From Streptomyces albiflavescens (lineage in GTDB: Bacteria; Actinomycetota; Actinomycetes; Streptomycetales; Streptomycetaceae), in NCBI RefSeq assembly GCF_014645835.1, contig NZ_BMMM01000013.1, positions 64,010 through 128,009 of the forward strand: 64,000 nt of DNA. Reading direction: 5' to 3'. The position numbers and the translations under genes are program-made. A model generated the notes under the pieces. That model saw only the letters and a program-made list of their open reading frames with translations, ran no database searches and was not told where the DNA came from. Below are positions 43,845-52,946 of the stretch, piece by piece; the first letter of the stretch is position 1, and every line of letters begins with the position of its first letter.

Positions 43845-44240
43845 TGCCCCCTCCAGCGCCCGGACGCCGCCGTACCGGCGAGGTGTCCCCGGACGGGGCC
43901 TGTGAGCGGACGACGCACCTGACGGCTCGATTGACGCAGCCTGCACACACGGGACTCCTGGCACAGATTTCGGCAAGAGGACCAGCCTGCTGCGCCCCGG
44001 CACGGCGTACGGGGCATTGCTCCACTCGGCGGCATGTCAGGGCCCACGTGTTGCCGCCCTGGTGTGCGGATCGCTGCTCTGTCGCGTCCGTGACCTGCTG
44101 CGACCTGATGATCTGGCCCCGCCTCAAGCGCGCCGAAGTGCATCCGCACGTGCCGCCGCGCTCGCCGTCGCGCGGGCCGCGCGGAGTCGCCGAGGTCCGT
44201 GCGCCTTGCCTGTGCCGTCCGCCCGGCGCACGCTGGTCGT
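43845..44240. other. Divergent intergenic region before IclR gene
   Basis: About 396 bp without a supported gene lie between the phosphatase and IclR starts. Open frames here have irregular codon bias. No operator-like palindrome was recognised. Confidence 0.4.
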
Positions 44241-44999
44241 ATGGGTGCTCATGACGGCCCTACGCTCATCACTTCCGTGCAGCGGGCCTTCCGCCTGCTG
44301 GAAGCGGTGACCACGCACGAGAACGGCGCGCCGGCGAAGCAGCTGGCACGTGAGACGGGCCTGCCCCTGGCCACCGCCTATCACCTGCTGCGAACGCTGG
44401 TCCACGACGGCTACGTACGGAAGCTGGACGACGGCGGATTCGTCCTGGGCGACAGGCTGGAGACGCTGCACACCAGGGGCCGCGGTCAGACCATGCTCAG
44501 CCGTGTCCGCCCCACGCTCGCCGCTCTGCGGGACGAGTTCGCGACCGCCGCGTACCTCACCTTTTACGAGGAGGGCGAGATCCGGGTCGCCGAGATCGTC
44601 GACGGTCCCCGGGCACCCAGGGTGGATCTCTGGGTGGGATTCGAGGACGCGGGGCACGCCACCGCGCTGGGCAAGTGCGTGCTGCGAGAACTGGACGACG
44701 ACTCCCGCAAGGACTATCTCTCCCGGCACCACCTCGCCGACCTCACGCCACGGACCATCACCAGCTCTCCGGAACTGCTCCGGCGAATCGACTCCTCACC
44801 CATGGCCCCCGCCGTCACGGATCTGGAGGAGTACGCACTCGGCACGGTCTGCGTCGCCGTGCCCGTCTACAACGGGGACACGCTCGGCTCGCTCGGCGTC
44901 TCACTGCCGGCGGACCGGCTCTCCCGACTTGAGGAGATCCGGGAGCGGCTGATCCCGACCGCGAGTCGTGTGACCAGGAGCCTGTCCATCACTATCTGA
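44241..44999 (+). CDS. IclR-family transcriptional regulator
   Basis: The 252-aa regulator has the IclR winged helix (TSVQRAFRLLEAV, PAKQLARETGLPLATAYHLL, DGGFVLGDRLETL). The effector-binding domain follows, with GHATALGKCVLREL and the C-terminal VAVPVYNGDTLGSLGVSLP. IclR proteins typically sense small acids or aromatics and control catabolic genes. The start at 44241 matches the family beginning, though no binding site is seen; the frame continues upstream to 44199. Its target is not evident, since both neighbours are SpoIIE-type phosphatases. Confidence 0.9.
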   Translation: MGAHDGPTLITSVQRAFRLLEAVTTHENGAPAKQLARETGLPLATAYHLLRTLVHDGYVRKLDDGGFVLGDRLETLHTRGRGQTMLSRVRPTLAALRDEFATAAYLTFYEEGEIRVAEIVDGPRAPRVDLWVGFEDAGHATALGKCVLRELDDDSRKDYLSRHHLADLTPRTITSSPELLRRIDSSPMAPAVTDLEEYALGTVCVAVPVYNGDTLGSLGVSLPADRLSRLEEIRERLIPTASRVTRSLSITI

Positions 45000-45097
45000 A
45001 AATCCTGTTCTTGTGACACTAGGGCAAATCGCCTTTCCTGGATGAAACGGGCATTTCAGGAGTGTGCCCGCGCTCAGGTGAGGACTGCAGACAGAAC

Positions 45098-46375
45098 ATG
45101 AGTCAGGCCCGAGACCATGGCAGCGACCACTGGCAGATACGGCCGCGCAGGGACCGAGTGGCCAGCCCCGGGGCGTCGGCCCTCAGGCGCGTCGCAGCAC
45201 AGTTGGCCGCCGGTGCACCAGTGCTGCCCGTGCTGATCGTTGCCGTCATCGCGCTCGTCGACCTCCTCGGTGGAGCGGGGATGATCTGGCTCCCCCTGCT
45301 CGCGGCCGGGCCCGCGCTGGCCGCCACCACCAGCGGGACGCGCGGGGTGCTCTGTGTCGGTCTCCTCGCCGCAGTGGTGGGCGTGCTGCTCGGAGCCCGG
45401 GATGGCGCTCCGCGACACGAGCTGGCGGCCGTACTCTCCGTCGTGGTGGCCGTCACGCTGGCGAGTGGCCTGGCCGGCGCGCTGCGCGGGCGCCGTGAAC
45501 GGGTGCTTGCAGCCGTCCGTTCGGTCGCGGAGGCTGCCCAGCAGGCGCTTCTCACGCCCATACCGGCGACTGTCGGGCCCTTCCGGGTGGCCGTCCGCTA
45601 CAGCGCCGCGGCGGCCGAGGCCCGTATCGGCGGGGATCTCTACGCACTGGTGTCCACCCCGTACGGGGTCAGGCTGATCGTCGGCGATGTGCGCGGCAAA
45701 GGGCTGCCGGCCGTGGGGACGGCCGCACTCGTGCTCGGCGTCTTTCGCGAGGCCGCCTACGAAGAGCCCGATCTTCTCGCCGTCGTCGAAAGGATCGAGC
45801 GGAGTCTGGCGCGCAACCTCGAGTTCGACGACTTCGTCACCGCCGTAGTCGCCGGATACCCGCAGGCAGGGCATCTGGAGGTGGTCAACTGCGGACATGC
45901 GCCTCCGCTGCTGGTACGCGAATCCGGAAACGTCGTGGCGGTGGAGACCGAGCATCCGGCCCCACCCCTCGGACTGCGCGCCCTCACGGGCGAGACGCCC
46001 AGCCTCCAGGTGCTGCCCTTCGCCGACGGGGAACAACTGCTGCTCTACACCGACGGGGTCACCGAGGCGCGTAACCACAGCCGTGAGTTCTACCCGCTCG
46101 CCGAAGGGCTGGCGCGCCATGTGTCCGACGAGCCGGCGCGCACCCTCACCGCGCTCCATGACGAACTGCTGGTGCATGTGGGCGGCCGACTGCACGACGA
46201 CGCGGCGCTCCTCCTGCTCCGCAAACCGTCCCTGCTCGAAACGGCCGTTCCCGAAGCGACCGTTCCCGAAGCGACCGTTCCCGAAGCGACCGTTTCCGAA
46301 GCGATCCTTCCCGAAGTGACCGTTCCCGAAGTGACCGTTCCCTGGAAGACCCACGTGCAGGCACGCTCCTCCTGA
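45098..46375 (+). CDS. Membrane SpoIIE/PP2C-type phosphatase with C-terminal pentapeptide repeats
   Basis: The 425-aa protein has about five membrane helices (residues 30-130) and a PPM phosphatase domain with AEARIGGDLYALV, IVGDVRGKGLPAV, NCGHAPPLLVRE and LLYTDGVTEARN. After the normal end HDDAALLLLRKP come six repeats of VPEAT-like units encoded by a 15-bp tandem repeat, then WKTHVQARSS. The repeat tail is unusual for the family and probably variable in length. The start at ATG 45098 fits the first helix; the binding site is weak. Probably a paralogue of the gene at 42672, on the other side of the IclR gene. Confidence 0.88.
   Translation: MSQARDHGSDHWQIRPRRDRVASPGASALRRVAAQLAAGAPVLPVLIVAVIALVDLLGGAGMIWLPLLAAGPALAATTSGTRGVLCVGLLAAVVGVLLGARDGAPRHELAAVLSVVVAVTLASGLAGALRGRRERVLAAVRSVAEAAQQALLTPIPATVGPFRVAVRYSAAAAEARIGGDLYALVSTPYGVRLIVGDVRGKGLPAVGTAALVLGVFREAAYEEPDLLAVVERIERSLARNLEFDDFVTAVVAGYPQAGHLEVVNCGHAPPLLVRESGNVVAVETEHPAPPLGLRALTGETPSLQVLPFADGEQLLLYTDGVTEARNHSREFYPLAEGLARHVSDEPARTLTALHDELLVHVGGRLHDDAALLLLRKPSLLETAVPEATVPEATVPEATVSEAILPEVTVPEVTVPWKTHVQARSS
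46246..46335 (+). repeat. Six tandem 15-bp repeats coding VPEAT units
   Basis: The unit CGTTCCCGAAGCGAC repeats from 46246 to 46335. The first three copies are identical and the later three diverge at one to two positions. A partial seventh copy follows. The repeat stays in frame at the end of the phosphatase gene. Confidence 0.92.
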
Positions 46376-46474
46376 TCCCCGGGTTGGCCCCCGGTGGGCC
46401 ACTCGCGGACAGCGGCCGTGACAGGGAAAGATGAGACCGCAACGGACGGTCAACACATGCGGAGGAGCGGGCAC

Positions 46475-48115
46475 ATGGTGCACGAGCGAGCGGGCAGTCC
46501 GGCCGGTCCCGAGGATCTTGTCGACGTCGCCCGACTGGTCACCGCGTATTACGCACTTCACCCCGACCCGGCCGAACCGGCGCAGCGCGTCGCGTTCGGC
46601 ACGTCCGGACACCGCGGGTCGTCACTGGCGACCGCGTTCAACGAGGACCACATCGCCGCGACCAGCCAGGCCATTTGTGAATACCGGGCCGGCCAGGGCA
46701 CTGACGGTCCCCTCTTCCTGGGTGCCGACACCCATGCGCTGTCGGAGCCCGCGAAGGTCACCGCCCTGGAGGTGTTCGCCGCCAACGAGGTGACGGTCCT
46801 CATCGACGCCGCGGACGGCTACACGCCCACCCCGGCGGTGTCACACGCCATCCTCACCCACAACCGCGGGCGCTCCTCCGGTCTGGCGGACGGCGTAGTC
46901 GTCACGCCGTCCCACAACCCACCCGCCGACGGAGGCTTCAAGTACAACCCGCCGAACGGCGGACCGGCCGGCTCCGAGGCGACCTCCTGGATCCAGGACC
47001 GCGCCAACCAGATCATCGCGGGCGGGCTGAAGGACGTGCGCCGCCTTGCCTACGCCCAGGCCCTCGCCGCCCCCAGCACCGCGCGGTACGACTTCCTCGG
47101 GACCTACGTCTCCGACCTTCCGAACGTGCTGGACCTCGACGCGATCCGTGCCGCCGGCGTGCCTCTCGGCGCCGACCCGCTGGGCGGGGCATCGGTCTCC
47201 TACTGGAGTCGCATCGCCGAGCAGCACGGACTCGACCTGACGGTGGTCAACCCGCTCACGGACCCGACCTGGCGCTTCATGACACTGGACTGGGACGGCA
47301 AGATCCGTATGGACTGCTCGTCGCCCTACGCGATGGCGTCGCTCATCGAACAGCGCGACCGTTTCCGGATCGCCACCGGCAACGATGCGGACGCCGACCG
47401 GCACGGCATCGTCACACCGGACGCGGGGCTGATGAACCCCAACCACTACCTGGCCACCGCCATTTCCTACCTCTACTCCCACCGCGAAAGCTGGCCCGCG
47501 GACGCGGGTGTCGGCAAGACCCTGGTGTCGTCCGGAATGATCGACCGGGTCGCGGCCGACCTGGGCCGTCAGCTGGTCGAGGTTCCCGTCGGCTTCAAGT
47601 GGTTCGTGGACGGGCTGGTCGACGGTTCGCTCGGTTTCGGCGGCGAGGAGTCGGCCGGGGCTTCCTTCCTGCGCCGGGACGGCTCGGTGTGGACCACCGA
47701 CAAGGACGGCATCATCCTGGCGCTGCTCGCCGGTGAGATCACGGCGGTCACCGGCAAGACACCGTCCGAGCACTACGCCACGCTCACCGACCGCTTCGGC
47801 GCACCCGCATACGAGCGCATCGACGCCCCCGCGTCACGCGAGGAGAAGACCCTCCTCGCCCGGCTCTCACCCGAACAGGTCGGCGCGGACACCCTCGCCG
47901 GAGAAGCCGTCACCTCTGTGCTGACCCACGCCCCCGGCAACGGCGCGCCCATCGGCGGCATCAAGGTGACGACCGCCGACGCCTGGTTCGCGGCACGGCC
48001 CTCGGGCACCGAGGACGTCTACAAGATCTATGCCGAGTCGTTCCTCGGGCAGGACCATCTGCGTACGGTGCAGGAGGAGGCCAAGGCCGTGGTCCAGGCG
48101 GCATTGGGCGGCTGA
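46475..48115 (+). CDS. pgm: Phosphoglucomutase, alpha-D-glucose phosphate-specific
   Basis: The 546-aa enzyme interconverts glucose 1-phosphate and glucose 6-phosphate, linking glycolysis with glycogen, trehalose and cell-wall sugar synthesis. It has the opening RVAFGTSGHRGSS, the phosphoserine loop GVVVTPSHNPPADGG, the metal loop TGNDADADRHG, the sugar loop GFGGEESAGASF and the phosphate-binding end ARPSGTEDVYKIY. Length and motifs match the E. coli Pgm type. GGAGGAG precedes the ATG at 46475; the frame is open to 46394. It is cytosolic and probably monocistronic. Confidence 0.95.
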   Translation: MVHERAGSPAGPEDLVDVARLVTAYYALHPDPAEPAQRVAFGTSGHRGSSLATAFNEDHIAATSQAICEYRAGQGTDGPLFLGADTHALSEPAKVTALEVFAANEVTVLIDAADGYTPTPAVSHAILTHNRGRSSGLADGVVVTPSHNPPADGGFKYNPPNGGPAGSEATSWIQDRANQIIAGGLKDVRRLAYAQALAAPSTARYDFLGTYVSDLPNVLDLDAIRAAGVPLGADPLGGASVSYWSRIAEQHGLDLTVVNPLTDPTWRFMTLDWDGKIRMDCSSPYAMASLIEQRDRFRIATGNDADADRHGIVTPDAGLMNPNHYLATAISYLYSHRESWPADAGVGKTLVSSGMIDRVAADLGRQLVEVPVGFKWFVDGLVDGSLGFGGEESAGASFLRRDGSVWTTDKDGIILALLAGEITAVTGKTPSEHYATLTDRFGAPAYERIDAPASREEKTLLARLSPEQVGADTLAGEAVTSVLTHAPGNGAPIGGIKVTTADAWFAARPSGTEDVYKIYAESFLGQDHLRTVQEEAKAVVQAALGG

Positions 48116-48311
48116 ACCGGGGCAGCTCCGAGACTGCGGCCGGCCCGCCGTGCCGATGGTGCCAACGCTCCTGGCAGCTCTTTTGTCCGTGGCGGCCGAT
48201 TCCGGCTCGGTCGACGCGCCCGTGGCCGGAAGAGCAGGCGGTTGGGTGGCAGAGGCGGTCAGCGCACCGAAGCGCGACACTGGGACCAGCGACTGATATC
48301 CGGAGGTTCGG

Positions 48312-48377
48312 ATGACGGGCCCCGAGCTGGACTACGACTGTAGTGTGACGGTCCTCGGCAGCGGGGCTTCGCCATGA
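48312..48377 (+). CDS. 21-codon mini-ORF coupled to the SDR gene
   Basis: GGAGG at 48302-48306 is well spaced for the ATG at 48312. The 21-codon frame (MTGPELDYDCSVTVLGSGAS then Pro) ends at TGA 48375-48377, overlapping the SDR start ATG at 48374. The SDR start has no site of its own, so ribosomes probably arrive from this frame. Confidence 0.5.
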   Translation: MTGPELDYDCSVTVLGSGASP

Positions 48378-49135
48378 CTGCCACACCCAGCGCCACCGGC
48401 ACCCATCGTCGTCCTGACCTCGCCGACCAGACTGTTGTGGTGATCGGCGCCAGCGCGGGTATCGGGCTGGAAACCGCCCGCCAGGTACGCGCGGGCGGGG
48501 GTCGGGTGGTCCTGGTCGGCCGCAATCCGGAACGGCTGCAGGAAGCCGCACGCGAGCTTGACCCGGTGAGCACGGCGGCGTTCGACGCCACCGACACCGA
48601 TCGCCTCCAGCAGTTCTTCCAGGATCTGCCGGGCCCGGTCGACCATGTGATGGTCACAGCCGGCAGTCCTTCCTACATACCCTTGGCAGGTATGGACCTC
48701 GCAGCCGCCCGCCGAGAGTTCGACGAGCGTTTCGCCACGACACTCGGGGTCGCCCTCTACAGCCGTGACAAGGTCCGAGCCGGCGGCACGCTGCTGTTCA
48801 TGGGCGGCACCGGCGGCCGACGCCCTGGTGTCGGCATGGCCGTCGCGTCCACCCTCACTGCGGCGCTGCCCGCGCTCATCGCCAACCTGGCGCTCGAACT
48901 GGCGCCGATCCGGGTGAATCTCATCGCTGCCGGATTCGTCGACACGCCCCTGTCGGCCTCGCTGCTGGGCGATCAACTCGACGCCCGGCGTGAGGAACTG
49001 CGCGCCGCGCTCCCCATCCGCCGGGTCGTCGAACCGGCGGACGTCGCCGCTCTGGCCGTGCACATCATGTGCAACGACGCGCTCACCGGCGCGACGTACG
49101 ACATTGACGGGGGCCAGCAGCTCGTCGCCCACTGA
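48374..49135 (+). CDS. Short-chain dehydrogenase/reductase lacking the usual YxxxK
   Basis: The 253-aa Rossmann protein has the cofactor motif VVVIGASAGIGLETA, VLVGRNPERL and VMVTAGSPS in the NAG position. The C-terminal LTGATYDIDGGQQLVAH is typical of SDRs. In the active-site region the sequence reads GGTGGRRPGVGMAVASTLTA, where the catalytic Tyr and Lys of the family are not found. It may therefore be non-catalytic, bind nucleotides for regulation, or use other residues. A 21-codon mini-ORF overlaps its start, implying coupled translation. A terminator follows. Confidence 0.85.
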   Translation: MTATPSATGTHRRPDLADQTVVVIGASAGIGLETARQVRAGGGRVVLVGRNPERLQEAARELDPVSTAAFDATDTDRLQQFFQDLPGPVDHVMVTAGSPSYIPLAGMDLAAARREFDERFATTLGVALYSRDKVRAGGTLLFMGGTGGRRPGVGMAVASTLTAALPALIANLALELAPIRVNLIAAGFVDTPLSASLLGDQLDARREELRAALPIRRVVEPADVAALAVHIMCNDALTGATYDIDGGQQLVAH

Positions 49136-49178
49136 CCACCGGGAAGGACTCGGGGACGGCAGTGCCTCCTTCGGGGCC

Positions 49179-49202
49179 GCCCCGGGACCGATATCCCGGG
49201 GC
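49179..49202. terminator. Hairpin between convergent SDR and CAP genes
   Basis: GCCCCGGGA at 49179-49187 pairs with TCCCGGGGC at 49194-49202 around six bases. It lies between the convergent stops at 49135 and 49249 and can act on both strands. Confidence 0.7.
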
Positions 49203-49248
49203 GGGGCCAAGAACGTCGCGATGGGCGCGGAGTCCGGCGCGGGCCCGG

Positions 49249-50022
49249 TCAGCGGGCCGTGCCGAAGTCCTGCGTCCAGTAGCTGCCGGGCTGCGCCAGG
49301 CCGACGCCGATCTCCTTGAAACCGCAGTTCAGGATGTTCTGCTTGTGGCCGGGACTGGACATCCAGCCCGCCATGACCTGCTCGGGAGTGGAGTATCCGT
49401 ACGCGACGTTCTCGCCGTAGGCGCTCCAGGTGTAGCCGGCACGCGTGATCCGTTGGCCCGGGTCCGAACCGTCGGAGCCCGTGTGGGACATGTTCTTGTG
49501 GCTTGCCATGTCCGCGCTGTGATCCTGGGCGGCCTTCGAGAGCTTTGCGTTCAGCGTCACGGGGGAGCATCCGGCCTTGCTGCGCTCGCTGTTGACCAGG
49601 GCCACGACGCGAGCCACGGCGCTGGATGCCGGGGCCGCCGTGCTGGGTGCGCTGGGGGATGCGGCGGGGGGCGTCCTGGGTGCGGCGGGTGCCGTCGAGG
49701 CCGGAGCGGTAGGTGGAGCGGCCGGCGCCGAGGGCGCGGTGGGGGGAGCGGGTGCCGTCGTGGCGGGCGCGGTGGGTGCGTGCGAAGCCCGTGCCCAGGG
49801 CTTCGAGGTCTTCTTGCCGCCGCTCCACCGGTGTTCGCCGCCGCTCCACCGGTGTTCAAGGGACGCGTTCTTCCACTGCCTCCACTGGCCGTAGGGCTTG
49901 GCGTTGTCGCTGCCCGGATCGTTCGTACAGGCCAAGGCGGCGGACGGTATGGCCAGCGCGCTCAGTGAGACGGCAGCGATGGCTATCTGCCGGTGGCGCG
50001 TCTTCCTGCGGTGCTTGCTCAT
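49249..50022 (-). CDS. Secreted CAP-domain (SCP/PR1) protein
   Basis: The 257-aa precursor has a signal peptide ending IPSAALA. A basic/aromatic segment in which EHRWSGG occurs twice in tandem follows, then about 60 residues of Ala/Pro/Thr linker. The C-terminal CAP domain (about 125 residues) shows LVNSERSKAGCSPV, DHSADMASHKNMSHTG, YGENVAYGYSTPEQVMAGWM and GHKQNILNCGFKEIGVG. Two Cys residues could form a disulfide. Bacterial CAP proteins are secreted and of uncertain activity, with cation- or lipid-binding suggested. GGAGCGAGG lies before the ATG. Confidence 0.9.
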   Translation of the reverse strand: MSKHRRKTRHRQIAIAAVSLSALAIPSAALACTNDPGSDNAKPYGQWRQWKNASLEHRWSGGEHRWSGGKKTSKPWARASHAPTAPATTAPAPPTAPSAPAAPPTAPASTAPAAPRTPPAASPSAPSTAAPASSAVARVVALVNSERSKAGCSPVTLNAKLSKAAQDHSADMASHKNMSHTGSDGSDPGQRITRAGYTWSAYGENVAYGYSTPEQVMAGWMSSPGHKQNILNCGFKEIGVGLAQPGSYWTQDFGTAR

Positions 50023-50748
50023 GCGGACCTCGCTCCGTCGTCGCGGGAGCGCCTCCGCTGGGCTCGGCTCTGCACGGACGCGGTGCCTGAGCTGCGGTGA
50101 CGCCTGCTGGGGCCGTCATTGTTAAAACCTGAGTGAGCGACTGCAACGAGCAGCACTACTACCCTGCCTCGTAGTCCGCGATCGCCCTTGAATCGGGCGC
50201 ACAGGTGTGCAGCCCCGGCTCGCTGGATCCTGGCAAGACCTGACGCTCCGTCAGGAGGCCCTATGTGCCCGGCGAGCGGCGCGAGGGAACAGAGTGGGAC
50301 GCATGCCACCAGATCATGTGCGCCGTTTGTCTGTTTCCGGATGGCAAGTCTCCACATGTCGCCCGGGAGTCATGTACTACCGAGCCGCGTTGGTGCGGGA
50401 GTGCGGCGTGACGGATGTCACTATGAGTCGGTGCAACCATTCCCGACGGGGCGACGGGGAGCGGTTCGGTAGGGGCCCACCACCCGCCGTGCGTTTCTTC
50501 GGCAGCGCGGACTGCCCGAGGCGCCCACTCCTGGTGAACGCCAGGAATCGTGTTCGCGAACGCTGCTGAGATGTCGACCTTGGACACGTCCGGCATGGTC
50601 CGGCGCCCACAGCCCGAGGACGGTGTCCAGGGGGACAGCGGTAACCCGACGCCCCGCTCCGGCGGCTGAGGCTGCGGTGGACTCGGCCGCCCCCAGGGCC
50701 GGGTCCACCCTCACCTGTCCGGTGGCGTCGGTCAGGACAGCCGGTGCC
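50023..50748. other. Intergenic region between CAP and GH5 genes
   Basis: About 726 bp carry no supported gene. A small inverted repeat, CTGACG-CTC-CGTCAG, lies near 50243. A minus-strand frame at 50261-50596 has partly good codon bias but no binding site or recognised motif. Confidence 0.4.
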
Positions 50749-52668
50749 TCAGGGTTGCAGCGGGCTGCAGTACAGGGCCGCGGGCCCTGGAGTACTGCCC
50801 AGGCGGGTGGTGAAGGCGATACCGGCGGCGTATTCGTCGGCGGCGCACTGGCCTTTGTAGTGGCCGTGGGCGAATTCGCCGCCGGCTCCATCGGTGGGCC
50901 GGTTGTCGGAGCGGTCGAACCAGAGGGTCCGTCCAGTGCGGCCCAGCGAGGCGCGGGCGGGCGCGCACAAGGCCGCCGACACACGGTCACCGCGGCGGCT
51001 GTAGCCGATGAGGAACTGCCCGGCGGGGCACTGGAGTTTGGTGTAGCCGCCAGCCCAGTCGCCGCCTGCGGGGACGTAGCGTTCGTCGGAGACGACCGTC
51101 TGGGCGTTGCCGGCGGCGCGCAGGTCTCCAGTGGTCGTGTCGGTGCACAGGCCACGGCCGCCCGTATGGCTGAGGCCGATCAACCGCAGGCCGTCGGGGC
51201 AGGCGGCCTTGTAGGCTCCCGGATCCCAGTCACCACCGGCCCGCACCCGCAGAGACTCGACATGGTCGCCGTGGTCGGTGGTGAGCATGCGCCACACCGG
51301 CGCCGGCGCGACGTACCCGGTGCGGGTCGGGGACGTCATGAGGTGATCCCAGGCGGTGCGGCGCCAGTCGCCCTGGTCGAGGATGCCGGACCGTCGCCCC
51401 GCGGTGTCGTAGCGCAGCAGGGCCCAGTCGTCGTGGCCCTCCCATCCGACCAGGGGCCAGTAGGCGAAGTCGGTGTCATGGTCGGCGAAGTAGTCGGTGG
51501 TGTTGCCGAACCAGGTGCGGGCGGCGGTGCCCGTCTCATTGGCTCCGATGCCGAACTCGCTGACCCACACCGGCGCGGTGTAGTGCTGTCCTCCCGTGGT
51601 GACGAAGAAGGCCTGGTCGGCGAGGACTTGGTAGAGCTGGTCGCGGGTCAGGTCCTGGTAGCGGGGATCGTGGGTCTCGCCGATCCCGGTGGCGCCACTG
51701 TGCCGGGGACCGGTGTAGCCGTAGAAGTGTGCTGAGTAGACCAGCTTGTGAGCGTTTACGAGAGTGTGCGAGAGCGTGCGCGCGGGCGTGAGGGTGGGGC
51801 GCTCGTGCGGCAGTCCGTCGACGGGCAGACCGGTCCAGTTGATGCCCTCGATGACGATGAGGAGATCGGGATTGGCCTCGGTGAGGATGCGGTCGGCGGC
51901 GAGTTGTGCCGCGGCGTACCAGTCGTGGCTGTCACCCAGGCCCCAGTTGGGGTCGTCCATGATGTCGCGGCGTACTTCGTTGTAGAGATCCGCGCCCACG
52001 ACACGGGAGTCGGTGGCGTAACGGCGGGCCATGAAGACCCAGTCGTCGGCCCACTGCTGGGTGGACTGACTGCTGTTCCAGCGCTCGTTGCCGTCGATGC
52101 CGCAGCACCAACGGGAGGTGTTGGTGTGGTTGTTGAGGATGACGGCGAACCCGCCCCGGGTGAGTGCGGCCACGACGGCGTCGTAGATCTGCAGAGGCGT
52201 TTTGCCGCGCAGCTGCGGGTTTGCTGCGACAGCGGCGTCCGGCACGGCGGTCGTCGTGTGGATCATCTCGTTGGAGAACGGCAGCCGGATGCTGTTGATG
52301 CCGAGTTCGTGGAAGTCGGCGAGCAGCTGGGACAGCGGGGCGCGGTCCAGGCCGAGGGGTATGCCGTACGTGTTCTGGCCGGCGTGATGGTTGGCGGGAT
52401 CGGCGGTGCTGCCGCTTCCCGTCCATGAGCCCTGAGCGCCGTCCCAGTTGGCCGACTTCAGGCGGAACCGGTTCCCTTGGGCATCGACGATGTACCGGCC
52501 GCGGGTGGACAACGGCGCCTGCCAGGTGTCGGCCGCCGGGGGAGTGGTCTGTGCGGAGGCTTCGGAAGCGGGGTGCTCCGGGACGGCGGCGACCGCGGTC
52601 GGCGCTGTGGTCAGCAGCGTGAGAACCGCGGCTGTTGCTGTCAGGTACTGGACAAATCTGGTCGGCAT
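50749..52668 (-). CDS. Secreted GH5 glycoside hydrolase with C-terminal repeat domain
   Basis: The 639-aa precursor has a signal peptide (residues 1-27). A TIM-barrel catalytic domain spans roughly residues 50-440. The acid/base Glu is in GADLYNEVRRD and the nucleophile Glu in APVWVSEFGIGANE; ELGINSIRLPFSNEM and VILNNHTN are further family features. GH5 enzymes cut beta-glucans, cellulose or mannan; the exact substrate is unknown. The last 180 residues contain three similar units built as GDW-x-GxYK-x-CPxG-x-G-x-LC, probably a binding domain. GAGGACC precedes the ATG at 52668. Linker-free junction between the two parts. Confidence 0.88.
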   Translation of the reverse strand: MPTRFVQYLTATAAVLTLLTTAPTAVAAVPEHPASEASAQTTPPAADTWQAPLSTRGRYIVDAQGNRFRLKSANWDGAQGSWTGSGSTADPANHHAGQNTYGIPLGLDRAPLSQLLADFHELGINSIRLPFSNEMIHTTTAVPDAAVAANPQLRGKTPLQIYDAVVAALTRGGFAVILNNHTNTSRWCCGIDGNERWNSSQSTQQWADDWVFMARRYATDSRVVGADLYNEVRRDIMDDPNWGLGDSHDWYAAAQLAADRILTEANPDLLIVIEGINWTGLPVDGLPHERPTLTPARTLSHTLVNAHKLVYSAHFYGYTGPRHSGATGIGETHDPRYQDLTRDQLYQVLADQAFFVTTGGQHYTAPVWVSEFGIGANETGTAARTWFGNTTDYFADHDTDFAYWPLVGWEGHDDWALLRYDTAGRRSGILDQGDWRRTAWDHLMTSPTRTGYVAPAPVWRMLTTDHGDHVESLRVRAGGDWDPGAYKAACPDGLRLIGLSHTGGRGLCTDTTTGDLRAAGNAQTVVSDERYVPAGGDWAGGYTKLQCPAGQFLIGYSRRGDRVSAALCAPARASLGRTGRTLWFDRSDNRPTDGAGGEFAHGHYKGQCAADEYAAGIAFTTRLGSTPGPAALYCSPLQP

Positions 52669-52946
52669 TCGGTCCTCTGCGGGCGCGCGGTGGGGAAATG
52701 GACGATCAGTGGCTGCCACCCTACGGACGAACACCGGCCAGGTCGACGTCAGTTGTCGCCACTGTGCTCATCCGTCGGCGCGCACGAGTCGGGACCGCGC
52801 CGCGGACTTCCGGTGACACGTGTGAAATGGGCTGCCGACCCGGAGTTGAGCGCCGTCCGAGCTCTGCTCGGCGCCGACGAGCGTTGGTCAGCTCGTTCGG
52901 GCCTGCTCCCTCCCCAAGGTTCAGAATCGGCTTCGGTTCGTCCGAT

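Noticed and set aside
41665..46375. Idea that the kinase, phosphatases and IclR gene form one operon
   Set aside because: The kinase and first phosphatase are convergent, the IclR gene is divergent from the phosphatase, and spacers of about 400 and 98 bp separate units. They are neighbours, not one transcript.
50261..50596. 111-codon minus-strand frame between the CAP and GH5 genes
   Set aside because: Codon bias is good only in the first half. There is no binding site or recognisable domain, so support is insufficient.
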